Translations under genes and position numbers: made by a program
Part shown: positions 10,246 through 20,740 of the stretch, in pieces
Layout of the letters: the number at the start of each line of letters is the position of its first letter
How positions within the stretch are numbered: the stretch's first letter is position 1
Notes under the pieces: model-generated
Seen by the model: only the letters and a program-made list of their open reading frames with translations
Databases searched by the model: none
Told to the model about the DNA's origin: nothing
DNA from: Chara braunii
Taxonomy: Eukaryota > Streptophyta > Charophyceae > Charales > Characeae
Reading direction: 5' to 3'
Length of the DNA: 32,603 bases
Assembly (NCBI GenBank): GCA_003427395.1
Contig: BFEA01000448.1
Coordinates: 959,471-992,073, forward strand

Positions 10246-11577
10246 TAGCTAACCATCTCTCCGATAGCTTCCCCTCCATGCCCGCCATTGTGAATGTCTC
10301 CAATAGCTTCCCCTCTATCGCTCTCCACCGCCCGTACACAACCAAAGTTACCAAACCATGCACTGCCCTGACCCGCCCTCTGGGCAGGAAACGAACGCCC
10401 CGCCAAAAACCTGTCGACTACCAGAGCACAAGGCTCCCGAACGCTGACACATTTCCACATACGTGTGCCACAGCACACAACTCCCAAACGTGAACGCATT
10501 TCCACAGACCTATTCACCCTCCAAAGCCGAAAAAAAAAACTTTGTCCATCCCGACCGGCCCCCTTGAATGCTAACGAACACTATGCATCTTACACTCTTC
10601 GTCCGAATTCAGACACGTTTCCACGTACCCGTGCACTCTTCACAACAAAAGAAAAATTTGTCGGCTATGAATGATGGCATGGCATACCACGGCCCCCCGC
10701 TTTCCCCATCCCGAACAGCTCCACCATATAACCCTGAGGTTAATGACCTGTATGTGGACCAACACGCGACCGAAATCCGCCGAAACACAGACATCTTCCA
10801 GGCCGCATGCGTTGATGTCACTGGCCACGTCCCTAAGAAAGGGAAGGTCATTCTCCACAGGAGGCCCAGGCGCAGAAAAGGCAAAAAAAAAAAAAAAAAC
10901 ACCTCAAAAATTACTCTCCACACGAGTCTCCAGTGGGTACACCCATGAATTGTTGAAATACAGACATGTGTTCGAATCCAGATGATGGAACTTTGATGAG
11001 TAAAACCAACTACTAATGGGGCTGGTCAGCTTAATGATAATATCTCAAGGCCGTCGCCCTTTTTTAAAAAAAAAGGGTTGCCTACCCGACCTGCATCTAC
11101 AAGAACGGAAAGGGCTGCATTCACGACAAAATAAGCAAAAATACAAAATTCGCAAAATGATATAATATAAAAAAAAAGTTTAAAAACATAACAAAAATTG
11201 CAAAAACAAAAAAGAAAAGAAAACAAACACCGCCTCTCGTCCCCTCCTGACCTGCTATTCGTTCACCCTTCTTCCCAAAGAGCAAACACCGGATGTGGAC
11301 CGGGACAGCACAGCAGCGACCTACGCATGGTACACTAGGTCGCCCGCTCCTAAAGCTCGCCCGCTACTGGTCTTAGACTTCCCGCCAACCACACCCTTCC
11401 CATTTCATTTTGGCACCCCAGAATGCCCCCGCCCGACCTCCTATGGAGTCTATGACATTGCCGAAAATGGAAACTGCCACAAAACGACAAAAAGACAACC
11501 GGACTAACCGCAACGTTTTTCGGAGAGAGGATTAACTATCAGAGAGAGGGTTGGGGGCGCAGCGCTGCCGGGAGCGC
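10246..11577. other. Unassigned DNA between LINE-B flank and gypsy-1
   Basis: No gene is recognised. The left end has tandem CTCTCCGATAGCTAAC-like units (10215-10270). At 10400-10640 there are degenerate repeats around ACACATTTCCACATACGTG. An A16 run lies at about 10884-10900, a hairpin-like T-run/A-run at 11057-11079, and A-rich DNA at 11130-11226. Short ORFs here have no recognisable domain. The right end (11517-11556) is an inverted, diverged relative of the left-end units. Confidence 0.5.
11517..11556 (+). repeat. CGGAGAGAGG repeat, third copy
   Basis: CGGAGAGAGGATTAACTATC followed by AGAGAGAGGGTT is related to the start of the R head at 21851 and to the minus strand of 10215-10262. The copies at 10215-10262 and here face each other across about 1.25 kb. 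Confidence 0.5.
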
Positions 11578-11582
11578 TGCGC
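11578..11582 (+). repeat. Target-site duplication of gypsy-1 (left)
   Basis: TGCGC directly precedes the TG of the 5' LTR. The same TGCGC follows the CA end of the 3' LTR at 20736-20740. Five bases is the standard duplication for Ty3/gypsy integrase. Confidence 0.9.
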
Positions 11583-12753
11583 TGTGGCATACTGCGTAGC
11601 CACACAGGCCTGCAGGGCCCGTCCCGCATTCTCAGCCTAAGAGCCTAGAAATAAGGGCTTACAGGCCCCGTGTCGTTTCAGCCTGAAAGACTGAAAACGA
11701 GGGCCTGCAGGCCCTATGTCGTTTCAGCCTAAAACAGGGTTTTTCAGCCCTAAGGCTTTTCAACCTGAAACGGAGGGCCACTTTCGGGCCCTCATAAGAT
11801 CGACCTGCCCTAACACTCAGGCACAAAACCAGGGTTTCGGGAACAGGCTATTTTTGGCCTGTTCCCACGACAGCCTCAAGCAGGAGCTGCAACGGCAGCC
11901 CCTGACTCCCTTCGGCATTGGCAAGAGCAACCTCCTGGACTGCCTCGCCCTGCAGTCAGGAGGCAGGCCAAGTAGTACATAGGGAGTTCCCATGAACTTC
12001 ACGGGTAGGTAGTTGGACAGAAGGCAGGAGTAGTCTTCAGGATTCGGCCGCAGCACTCAGGAGGAGCACTGCAGGAGTAGCTTAGCGCTAGCAGTAGTCT
12101 TCAGCGCTGGGCGCTAGTAGGTGGTAGTAGTAGTGTTGGGGAGAGATGGCTGGCGGAGGCCAGTGAGACTTACTTGTGGCGCCATAGCTCCTGCTCCATC
12201 TTCGAGGTACCTGCATCAAGGCGCCAACTTCACAGATTAGTACCGGACTGAGAGAGAGAACGAGAGAGTTCGTCTTCTTCCTCTTCTAAGTCCACGTACC
12301 GGACTGAGAGAGAGAACGAGAGAGTTCGTCTTCTTCCTCTTCTAAGTCCACCATCTCTTCTTCCCCTCTCATCATTTGACTTCTCAGTATCAGCGGACTA
12401 CGACAAAGAGAGAGAGTTGTGACTTGAGACTTGACGACATTGGATCCAGACTCGACATTGGGATTCAGACATTTTGACGAGGGACTATTTGGGCCTGTGC
12501 CGAAGACTTGGTGTTGACGACATTCCCATCTTCCCCTCTTCTTCGTCTGTGTATGGTTGGGGCTGGCGCATTCTTCCTGTGTGAGCGCCAGACCCCTTCA
12601 CACCATGGAATGATGATGATAATGCATGTTCGGGGCTGCATTACAATATTGATTGTTCGGATCATTGGTATCTAAGTCTTCCGGTACGCTATCTTGTACT
12701 TTGTATTGAGAGGTCGGTTCTTGTTCTGGTCTGCACCGTTACAGTATGCAACA
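11583..12753 (+). repeat. gypsy-1 5' LTR
   Basis: The LTR is 1171 bases, from TG at 11583 to CA at 12752-12753, matching 19399-20735. It carries palindromic GGCCTGCAGGGCC-like blocks and repeated GTCGTTTCAGCCTRAAA units (11660-11770). A 22-base block near 11736-11757 is missing from the 3' LTR. Promoter, start site and poly(A) signal were not located. The short minus-strand ORFs in it are present in both LTRs only because the LTRs are copies. Confidence 0.93.
12241..12352 (+). repeat. 56-bp tandem duplication in the 5' LTR
   Basis: Two 56-base units starting TACCGGACTGAGAGAG (12241-12296 and 12297-12352) differ only at the last base. The 3' LTR has a long (GA)n run in the equivalent place. 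Confidence 0.85.
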
Positions 12754-12756
12754 GTT

Positions 12757-12772
12757 TGGTATCGGAGCGGAC
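12757..12772 (+). promoter_or_regulatory. gypsy-1 primer-binding site
   Basis: TGGTATCGGAGCGGAC starts three bases after the LTR end. The common plant site for initiator methionine tRNA begins TGGTATCAGAGC, so this is the same type with an A-to-G change and a different 3' part. The identical 16-mer occurs in gypsy-2. Confidence 0.8.
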
Positions 12773-12882
12773 CTCTCATTCAGAGGACCCGCTGAATCAA
12801 GTAACCAGCTTGCTTGATCTATTGATTACTCATTAGTAAATCAAGTAGGACTTCGTCAAATCTCTGAAATTTTTTTTTTTCT

Positions 12883-13170
12883 CGCAACAAATATCTGAAT
12901 ATTTCTGATAATTGCATTTCGTTTTACCTGAAAATTTCTGATATGAGTATTTCGTTTTCACGCAACAAATATCTGAAAATTTCTGATAATTGCATTTCGT
13001 TTTACCTGAAAATTTCTGATATGAGTATTTCGTTTTCACGCAACAAATATCTGAAAATTTCTGATAATCACATTTTGTGTTATCTGAAAATTCCTGATAG
13101 TAGCATTTCGTTTCTCTGATATTTCGCATACATAGCCAAAAATTTCTGATGTTATTATTTCGTTTTCTAA
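12883..13170 (+). repeat. 78-bp tandem repeat in the gypsy-1 leader
   Basis: Units start with CGCAACAAATATCTGAA at 12883, 12961 and 13039, exactly 78 bases apart, with further decayed copies to about 13170. Each unit is itself two related halves built on CTGAAAATTTCTGAT and CATTTCGTTTT. The array is non-coding leader sequence between primer site and gag. Confidence 0.85.
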
Positions 13171-13195
13171 GCATATTAGGATAACGATAGAAATG

Positions 13196-13437
13196 GTCAT
13201 ATTCTCGGAAACCGGATTTATTCTTTTCTGAAAATCGAATCTCCATTTTATCTCGCAATTTGTTTTTGAAAACCGAAATCTTGCGAAGCCTACCAGCATG
13301 TCGTTGTAAGCATATGAGGAGGTTGCCATATTCTCAGAAACTGGATTTTGTCTTTTCTGAAAATCGCATCTCTACTCTATTTCGCCAATTTTTTTTTTTT
13401 CCCATTTTTGTGAAAGCCGAAACTTTGCGAAACCTAG
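13196..13437 (+). repeat. Diverged about 130-bp duplication in the gypsy-1 leader
   Basis: The block 13198-13300 (ATATTCTCGGAAACCGGAT to GCGAAGCCTACC) is repeated at 13328-13437 (ATATTCTCAGAAACTGGAT to GCGAAACCTAGCC). After it, 13438-13657 holds A and T homopolymers and nothing else recognised. Confidence 0.7.
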
Positions 13438-13657
13438 CCTAGATCTCGCTCATAGTACTCTTCTGACATGCCTCACCCATAACAGATCACCAGATATACA
13501 AAAAAAAAAAAAAAAGGAAGTAGTCCTCTTTTTTATTTTTTTATTTTTTTATTTTTATCTGTTGATAAGGGCCGGGAGGAAAGTATTGTTGGGTTGGTTA
13601 CCTACCTGCGTTTTCCCTCCCACCCACCCCTTTTGCATGCATTTCCGGGTCGGTACA

Positions 13658-13870
13658 GTGCCACGTCAGCAACAGTGCCACGTCAGCAATAGTGCCACGT
13701 CATCAACAGTGCCACATCAACAGTGCCACATCAACAGTGCCACATTAGCAGTGCCACGTCAGCAACAGTGCCACGTCAGCAGTGCCACGTCAGCAACAGT
13801 GCCACATCAGCAGTACCACGTCAGCAGTGCCACGTCAACCGTGCCACAGTGCCACGTCAGCAGTGCCCTG
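13658..13870 (+). repeat. CCACGTCA tandem array upstream of gag
   Basis: About 13 units of CAGTGCCACGTCAGCAA-like sequence, 14-19 bases each, run up to the gag ATG. Nine units keep CCACGTCA. Four carry CCACATCA or CCACATTA, consistent with loss of the CpG. CCACGTCA contains the ACGT core bound by plant bZIP factors, so the array could be an enhancer, but that is inference. It can also be read in frame with gag without stops from about 13723. Confidence 0.85.
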
Positions 13871-13875
13871 CCACC

Positions 13876-15930
13876 ATGACGGGCTCAGTTCTCGGCATGC
13901 AAGGCCAACTGGCAAATGAGTCCATTGCCGAGTACCGACAGCGTTTCGAAATTCAGCTCGCACTAATCGCAGCTGAGGAACAGCGCCAGCTGGCAGCCGA
14001 GGCTGTCCGCCTACAGGCTGAAGCGGCAGCAACAGCCAAGAAGCAGCGGCTTCAGGCCGAAGCATACACAGATACCCAGGCACGCCGAAAGGAAGCCCAT
14101 GATTTGTTACAGCGACATGAAGCCAGCAGCATCGAAAAGCTCAAGTTCTGGCACTATGAACCATCCGAAGGGCACGACGACGCGACACCGGAGGAGCAGC
14201 ACAAGGAATTCATGGCCAAGCTCGTGACCAGGTTGGTTTACACTTGTAACCACCTGCAGTCCGAACTGGCAAACCTCCAGCGGGCCGTACGGAACCACAA
14301 GGCTCAGCACGAGGATGCAGCACGGGCACTTGATTCCCGTGTACAGGACTTGGAACAAACTGCACCAAGACCGGAGGCTGGCGAGTCCAGCAGTGCACCC
14401 TCTGCCCGCCAACTGGAGGAACGAGTTGACCACGTAGTCGCAATGCTCGGCGATATCAGTACCTTTGCTGCACAAGCCACCATAAGCAATCAGCTGGACA
14501 CCTTGAAGACCGAGGTTTAGCAACTGCAGCTGCCTAACAAAGATGGCAACACCACGCAACATTACAAGATGTCGACATTCCAAATCAAGAAGTTTGATGA
14601 TTATACGCATCAAGACCCGGTCCTCTGGTGGGAGGGCTTTACAACGCAACTTCGGATTCTGTTCGTCGCCAAGCATGTGTACATCGGCGCGTTGTTCCTC
14701 AACTCAAAGAGCGGATGTCAGATCTGGTTGAGCCACCTGGCAACCGTCCACGACATCGACGTCGCAGATTTGAAAGATAAGATCTCTTGGGAAGAGTTAA
14801 CACGGCTATGGAAGAAGGGGTTCATCGTGGACGACGCCCCGACGCTCGCCATCAACCGCCTCTTCGCTATGACGCAAGGCAACACAGCAACACGCGACTG
14901 GCTCACAGAATGGCAAAAGATCGCGGCAACGCCCGATTTAGAATTGCCATTTTCGCATCTGCGCCGAGAGTTCTACAATCGGTCATGTGCCGTCTTGAGC
15001 CTTGCACTTGGTGATCGCGAGCAATACGCAACCTTCGCTGAAATCATCGACAAGTCAAGGGAGATCATCAAGACCAATAGGGCAGCTGCACATGAGAAAT
15101 CAGCATGGCAGCCAACCTATGTGGAGAAGGTGAGAACTGGTCCGTGACCGCAGCATGTCGCTGCAGTCCAATCGGACAACATTGTGGAAGACCCGACAGC
15201 CACCCAAGCGTCACGTGAGGGAGATCAGGTGGCTGCTGTCCATCCGCGAAGCAACAACAAGTCCCGAGGAAACGGGAAGGAGAAAATTGCATCGCCGACT
15301 GGAAATGGACAGCCAGCACCATGGGTCAAGTTTCACTTGACTGAGGCGGAATACAAGTGGCGCGGTCGCTACGGCTGCTGCTATTGGTGCAACAACACCA
15401 AGCACAAGATCTCCCAGCCCGGATCAAGGCAAGGAGGATGTTCGACCTCGTATCAACTCGGGAAACTGGGCTGCGCGAGAGGTGAGGCGACTCCACCTCT
15501 CACGCAGCCAGATTTGGCCACCTTGCTAACGCCCTCCTACACATCTGGGGAGGATGCGAATGTCGCAAGTCCTCGGTATACTTAAGAGGATTATGCTGTC
15601 CATTTGGTCCCACCGTTGGACCAACCGCTCCACGGGCAACAATCTACCGCATGCACGGTTTTACTACCATCGGCAACCGAGTCAGCAGCTTCGCCGCCAT
15701 CTATCGTCGGGGATTCAACGACATGGTCAAGACTTGAAGAGCTCGACCCGTTGACATTTGCGGACTTCCAATGGATGCCCCTTCCCCGGTCCGTTCCATT
15801 GCTGAAACTGCATTGCAACGTGCTCATGGCACAATTGCGGGATTACTTGCACACTGCAGTACCAACTCCGTTGATGGACGCCGGAGTAGAGGTTGTCGAC
15901 CTTCACGCCTACATTGCGAAGATCGACCGC
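13876..15930 (+). pseudogene. gypsy-1 gag
   Basis: ATG 13876 sits in a perfect GCCACCATG context. One frame runs from there to the protease, with stops at 14518 (TAG), 15145 (TGA), 15583 (TAA) and 15931 (TAA). The N-terminal 200 residues are an Ala/Gln/Glu-rich coiled-coil-like stretch (EEQRQLAAEAVRLQAEAAA). From 14569 a capsid-like part follows (DPVLWWEGFTTQLRILFVAK, NRLFAMTQGNTATRDWL, FYNRSC). A degenerate zinc knuckle is at 15379-15403 (CYWCNNTKH), with the last Cys not seen. Gag would form the particle and bind element RNA. The absence of frameshifts over 2 kb suggests decay mainly by point mutation. Confidence 0.8.
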
Positions 15931-16515
15931 TAATTCAAGACACAACGGTACGACGACATCGACACACCATTGTTATATGTACGCATTCAGATCTGAGAGG
16001 CGACCTGTAGCGCTTTGATCGATTGCGGAGCATCTCGCAACTACATGAGCCAGGACTTTATGGTACGCGTCAGCCTTGGCCCATACGTCCGGAGGAAGTC
16101 CCATCCTACGCAAGTCACATTGGCAGACGGTCACACGCACAAGTCAATCGACCAGTGCATAGATGATGTCCCCGTGTACTTTGCCCCACATGGAAGCGAG
16201 GCGGTGTCCTTTGATATCTTGGACACCAAATTCGACATGATCTTGGGCATGTCATGGCTGCGAAGCGAGGATCACCCGGTGAACTTCTACCGCCGCACCG
16301 TTCACGTTCGTGATCGGAACGGAGTACTAGTCCCATGCACGGTGGCTCCTCCTCTTCGATCAGCTGCCACGTGGTGTCTGCCGCAAACATGCGAGCTTCC
16401 ATCATCAGAGACGACATCGAAGAGATGGGGGTGTGTTTTCTCCACGCCCTCCCGCCCCATGACGCTTCATCGACAGACTCATCTTCGGACCCACGCATCA
16501 CCTTGAAAGCCCGCA
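15931..16515 (+). pseudogene. gypsy-1 aspartic protease
   Basis: Continuing in the gag frame, after a TGA at 15994, the protein reads ALIDCGASRNYMSQDF. The catalytic Asp codon is 16021, in a D-C-G-A-S motif where D-S/T-G-A is usual. About 70 residues later comes FDMILGMSWL, the conserved ILGM/WL strand of retropepsins. The frame changes near 16340, and the linker IIRDDIEEMGVCFLHALPP follows in another frame until about 16515, where a small deletion restores the RT frame. The protease would cut the Gag-Pol polyprotein. Confidence 0.85.
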
Positions 16516-17225
16516 CGGAGTAGTACCGGATCGGCCCATCCGCCACGAGATCATCCTCGAGGACGGGGTTGTACCTCCGCGCAGTTGCATCTACCGAATG
16601 AGCGAGGAAGAGTTAAGTGTGCTACGGGCACAACTCGACAACCTTCTTGAGAAAGGCTGGATTCGGCCTAGCTCATCACCATACGGTGCTCCCGTTCTCT
16701 TCGTCCGGAGGAAGAACAAGGGTTTGCGGTTGTGCATCGATTATCGCAAGCTCAATGCGCAAACGATCAGAAACGCTGACCCTCTTCCACGCATCGACGA
16801 CCTTCTCGAACGGCTGGGCGGCGCCAAGTTCTTCTCCAAGCTTGACCTCAAGTCGGGATATCACCAACTTGAGATTCGGCAGTAGGACCGCTACAAGACT
16901 GCGTTTAAGACGCGATATGGGCATTTAAAATGGTTGGTTATGCCATTTGGCCTTACGAATGCCACGACCACTTTCCAAGCGGCTATGACAACGGAGTTCC
17001 GACACATGCTGGATCGATTCGTATTTATCTACCTCGACGACATCCTAGTGTATAGTCGGAATTTGGACGAGCATGTGGAATACCTGCGCACCGTTTTGGA
17101 GCGGCTACGGCAAGCCAAGTACAAAGCCAACCGCGACAAATGCGGATTCGCGTGGCAGGAGCTGGAGTACTTGGGACATTATGTGACGCCGCAAGGCATC
17201 CGTCCGCTTGCGGACAAGATCGAGC
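16516..17225 (+). pseudogene. gypsy-1 reverse transcriptase
   Basis: The protein runs from [19 protein letters not shown] through [29 protein letters not shown] and [13 protein letters not shown] (motif A Asp) to MPFGLTNATTTFQ and the catalytic YLDD box at 17030-17041. It then goes on to CGFAWQELEYLGHYV. A TAG at 16883 is the only stop in the frame, at a position where a charged residue is usual. The catalytic residues are intact. The frame is lost near 17225 by a small deletion. Confidence 0.92.
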
Positions 17226-17698
17226 CGAGTCCACCAACACCACGGACACTTGTTCATTCATGGGGTTGGCGGGCTACTATCAACGATTCATCACCGGGTA
17301 CTCAAGGATTGTTGCACCTATGACGAGATTACAATCGCCAAAGGTGTCATTCGTATTCGATGACGGCGTACATCGGTCATTCCAAGCACTTAAGACGGCC
17401 ATGCTCATGTCACCCGTCCTTAGCATCTACGACCCCACCCTGCATACGAGAGTGACAATTGACGCTTCCGACTATGGCATTGGGGCAGTCTTGGAACAAC
17501 ACGACGGCGACGACTGGCACCCTGTGGAGTATTTCAGCCACAAAGTGCCTCCCATCAATTCGCTTGATGATGCAAGGAAGAAGGAGCTGTTCGCGCTCGT
17601 GATGGCTCTCAAGCGATGGCGGCACTTCCTCCTTGAGCGTCGTAGGTTCACATGGGTCACGGACAACAACCCATTAACCTACTACAAGACAGGATACG
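17226..17698 (+). pseudogene. gypsy-1 RT thumb and RNase H
   Basis: The frame reads FMGLAGYYQRFITGYSRI, then the RNase H core: VTIDASDYGIGAVLEQ (first Asp), ARKKELFALVMALKRW (Glu) and FTWVTDNNPLTYY (third Asp). RNase H removes the RNA strand from the hybrid made during reverse transcription. The active-site acids are present. It is out of frame with the RT before it and with the integrase after it (frame change near 17698). Confidence 0.88.
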
Positions 17699-19373
17699 GT
17701 GAGCAGCACGATCGGACGATGGATGTACTTCATCGACCAATTTGACTTCACACCGAAACATCTCCCCGACCTCTCCAATTGCGCAGCAGATGCACTCTCG
17801 CGAAGAGCTGAACTTTGCGCCATGACACATCATGCCTTCGCATTCGACGAGGAACTCCAGAGACACTTCATCCGGGGCTATGAGTCTAATCCGAACTTCG
17901 CCACGTTGTATGCGCAGCTATCTTCAAATCACCCGCCGGCCAGCCACTATCGCATTGCCGACGGGTACTTGCTCCGCCACTCGAGAGGCAAGGACTTATT
18001 GTGCGTCCCACGAGACCGTCGTCTTCGGACTCGCCTTCTCGGGGAGTACCATGACTCGCACTATTGCACGGCTTCGACAACGATTCCGATGACCCGACCT
18101 CATTACCGATGTCACTCGGTATTGCGACTCTTGTGAAGTTTGCCGACGAAGCAAGCCTCGCAATCGCAACCCCTACGGCGAGTTGCGCCGGATGCCTATC
18201 CCACGGGGACCCGGCCTCTCCATTGCCATGGATGTCACCGGACCATTTCCCCGCGATCGCCTCGGTCACGACGGCATCCGCACGGTTGTGGACCGTTTGA
18301 GTAAGTATGCGCGTTTTCTCCCTTGCAAGTACTACTCCACGGCTCCCGAGCTGGCACGCCTCTTGCACACCGGTTGGATTTGCGGCCACGGTGTACCGGA
18401 AGACATAGTCAGCGACCGCGACACTCGCTTCATGTCGATATTTTGGACTGCTCTCATGCAGGAGTCCGGCATGAAGATAAAACCAAGTTCGGCTCGGCAT
18501 CCACAGACGGACGGGCAAACGGAACGGGCACATCAAACCGCTCAAATGATGCTTCGTACGCTCATCCTTCCGGACCAGAAATATTGGGTTGACCGCCTCC
18601 CCGACATCGAGTTCGCCTACAACACTTCGGTGCACCCGACGATCCGCGTGACTCCATTCGAGTTGCACCACTGTGGACGGAAAGGCCGTATCTTCGCTGA
18701 CCTTCTCCTCCCACGACCAGCCGACATCGACGCCGCTTGCTCTCCCGCTTTCGTCCGGAAGTACAGGGAATTGCTGGCTCAAGCCCGCGAGAATATGCAA
18801 AAGGCTCAAGTCCGCATGCAGCAGCAAGCCAACAGGCGTCCCATGTCATGTCCCATCCGCATCGGTGATCTGGTTTGGGTTTCCGTGGAAGAGTTTGCAC
18901 TGGAACAAGATGTTTCACGCAAACTGCTTCCCAAGTGGTTTGGACCATGGCCCGTAACCTCAGCCGCGGGCGATGAGCCCGATGGCCCTTCATTTGTGAT
19001 CAACATCCCCCGGCATCTGATGGTCCATCCAGTCTTTCACGCCTCGAAGCTGGCAACATATACACCAGCTAAGAGCGACGACTTTCCAGGCCGACGATCG
19101 CAGGACCCTCCATCAATGGATGGTCATTAGGAAGTTGACCGCGTCATCACGGATCGCAAGTACGACAGTAAGCCTCGACAGTACAAAGTTACATTCAAAG
19201 CATGCGATCCCGACGACACTCGGTGGATTTCAGGAACAGATTTGAAAGCATCCGCACCGCTGATCTAAACTCACTACGAGCGACAAACATTAGCTCAGGG
19301 ACCTTCACGACCTGCCCCTCCCACCCGGACTGTGGTCCCTTCCTCAAACAGATAGCTTCGCCCTCGCAGGTAA
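17699..19373 (+). pseudogene. gypsy-1 integrase with chromodomain-like tail
   Basis: The linker GRWMYFIDQFDFTPKHL is followed, after a frame change near 18050 that removes the first His of the HHCC domain, by CDSCEVCRRSKPRN. The catalytic core reads MDVTGPFP (Asp 18231), VSDRDTRFMS (Asp 18414) and TDGQTERAHQT (Glu 18522), with exactly 35 residues between the last two, as in DDE integrases. GDLVWVS, VSRKLLPKWFGPWPV and HPVFHASKL form the C-terminal domain. After a TAG at 19128 comes a chromodomain-like end (QYKVTFKACDPDDTRWI). Stops are at 18090 (TGA), 19128, 19266, 19353 and 19371. The integrase inserts the cDNA; such tails can bind modified histones. Confidence 0.9.
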
Positions 19374-19385
19374 GCTCGGTCTTTC

Positions 19386-19398
19386 AAGGAGGGGGGGG
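19386..19398 (+). promoter_or_regulatory. gypsy-1 polypurine tract
   Basis: AAGGAGGGGGGGG lies immediately before the TG of the 3' LTR, the expected place for the plus-strand primer. Confidence 0.85.
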
Positions 19399-20080
19399 TG
19401 TGGCATACTGCGTAGCCACACGGGCCTGCAGAGCCCGTCCCGCATTCTCAGCCTAAAAGCCTAGAAATAAGGGCTTACAGGCCCCGTGTCGTTTCAGCCT
19501 GAAAGACAGAAAATGAGGGTCTGCAGGCCCTGTGTCGTTTTAGCCTAGAACAGGGCTTTTCAGCCTGAAACGGAGGGCCACTTTCGGGCCCTCATAAGAT
19601 CGACCTGCCCTAACACTTAGGCACAAAACCAGGGTTTCGGGAACAGGCTATTTTTGGCCTGTTCCCACGACAACCTCAAGTAGGAGCTGCAGCGGCAGCC
19701 CCTGACTCCCTTCGGCATTGGCAAGAGCACCCTCCTGGACTGCCTCGCCCTGCAGTCAGGAGGCAGGCCAAGTAGTACATAAAGAGTTCCTATGCACTTC
19801 ACGGGTAGGTAGTTGGACAAAAGGCAGGAGTAGTCTTCAGGATTCGGCCGCAGCACTCAGGAGGAGTACTGCAGGAGTAGCTTAGCGCTAGCAGTAGTCT
19901 TCAGCGCTGGGCGCTAGTAGCCATAGCCATAGTCTTCAGCGCTGGGCGCTAGTAGGTGGTAGTAGTAGTGTTGGGGAGAGAGAGATGGCTGGCGGAGGCC
20001 AGTGAGACTTACGTGTGGCGCCATAGCTCCAGCTCCATCTTCGAGGTACCTGCATCAAGGCGCCAACTTCACAGGTTAGT

Positions 20081-20140
<60 letters not shown>

Positions 20141-20270
20141 NNNNNNNNNNNNNNNNNNNNNNNNNNNNNNNNNNNNNNNNNNNNNNNNNNNNNNNNNNNN
20201 NNNNNNNNNNNNNNNNNNNNNNNNNNNNNNNNNNNNNNNNNNNNNNNNNNNNNNNNNNNNNNNNNNNNNN

Positions 20271-20313
<43 letters not shown>

Positions 20314-20735
20314 CTTCTTCCTCTTCTAAGTCCACCATCTCTTCTTCCCCTCTCATCACCTGACTTCTCAGTATCAGCGGACTACGACAGAGAGAGAGTT
20401 GTGACTTGAAACTTGACGACATTGGATCCAGACTCGACATTGGGATTCAAACATTTTGACGAGGGACTATTTGGGCCTGTGCCGAAGACTTGGTGTTGAC
20501 GACATTCCCATCTTCCCCTCTTCTTCGTCTGTGTATGGTTGGGGCTGGCGCATTCTTCCTGTGTGAGCGCCAGACCCCTTCACACCATGGAATGATGATG
20601 ATAATGCATGTTCGGGGCTGCATTACAATATTGATTGTTCGGATCATTGGTATCTAAGTCTTCCGGTACGCTATCTTGTACTTTGTATTGAGAGGTCGGT
20701 TCTTGTTCTGGTCTGCACCGTTACAGTATGCAACA
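19399..20735 (+). repeat. gypsy-1 3' LTR
   Basis: This copy of the LTR matches 11583-12753. It differs by scattered, mostly transition changes, loss of a 22-base block, an extra 35-base segment at 19921-19955 (a second copy of AGTCTTCAGCGCTGGGCGC) and a (GA)n expansion containing an assembly gap. It ends in ATGCAACA and is followed by the TGCGC duplication. Confidence 0.92.
20084..20308 (+). repeat. (GA)n microsatellite with 130-base assembly gap
   Basis: Pure GA repeat on both sides of N's at 20141-20270. The true length is unknown. The matching site of the 5' LTR has only short GAGAGA tracts. Confidence 0.95.
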
Positions 20736-20740
20736 TGCGC
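20736..20740 (+). repeat. Target-site duplication of gypsy-1 (right)
   Basis: TGCGC, identical to 11578-11582. Confidence 0.9.

Larger units (their letters stand above)
11583..20735 (+). mobile_element. gypsy-1: complete, degenerate Ty3/gypsy LTR retrotransposon
   Basis: The element has both LTRs (TGTGGCATAC to ATGCAACA), a TGCGC duplication, a primer site, gag, protease, RT, RNase H, integrase, a chromodomain-like tail and a polypurine tract. The order PR-RT-RH-INT places it in Ty3/gypsy. All domains are recognisable, but stops and at least five frame changes break the polyprotein. LTR divergence is roughly 4% by eye over the first 270 bases, so it is not a very recent insertion. Confidence 0.95.

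Noticed and set aside
10940-10985. tRNA-like B box GTGTTCGAATCC near 10972
   Set aside because: No convincing A box or cloverleaf at the right distance; a single match to a short motif is not enough.
12465-12665. 66-residue minus-strand ORF found identically again at 20447-20647 (and a 79-residue ORF at 11817-12056 and 19617-19856)
   Set aside because: They are repeated only because they lie in the two LTRs. They show no domain, are antisense to the element and include low-complexity residues.
13658-13870. CRISPR-like short direct repeats
   Set aside because: The units are contiguous with no unique spacers, lie inside a eukaryotic retrotransposon leader, and have no cas genes nearby. It is a tandem repeat.
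16335-16523. Separate small gene overlapping the gypsy-1 protease end
   Set aside because: The frame reads as the normal protease-RT linker of the same polyprotein after a frameshift, so it is part of pol.
19956-20440. ORFs of Arg-Glu or Ser-Leu repeats spanning the gap
   Set aside because: These are translations of the (GA)n run and of N's, not genes.
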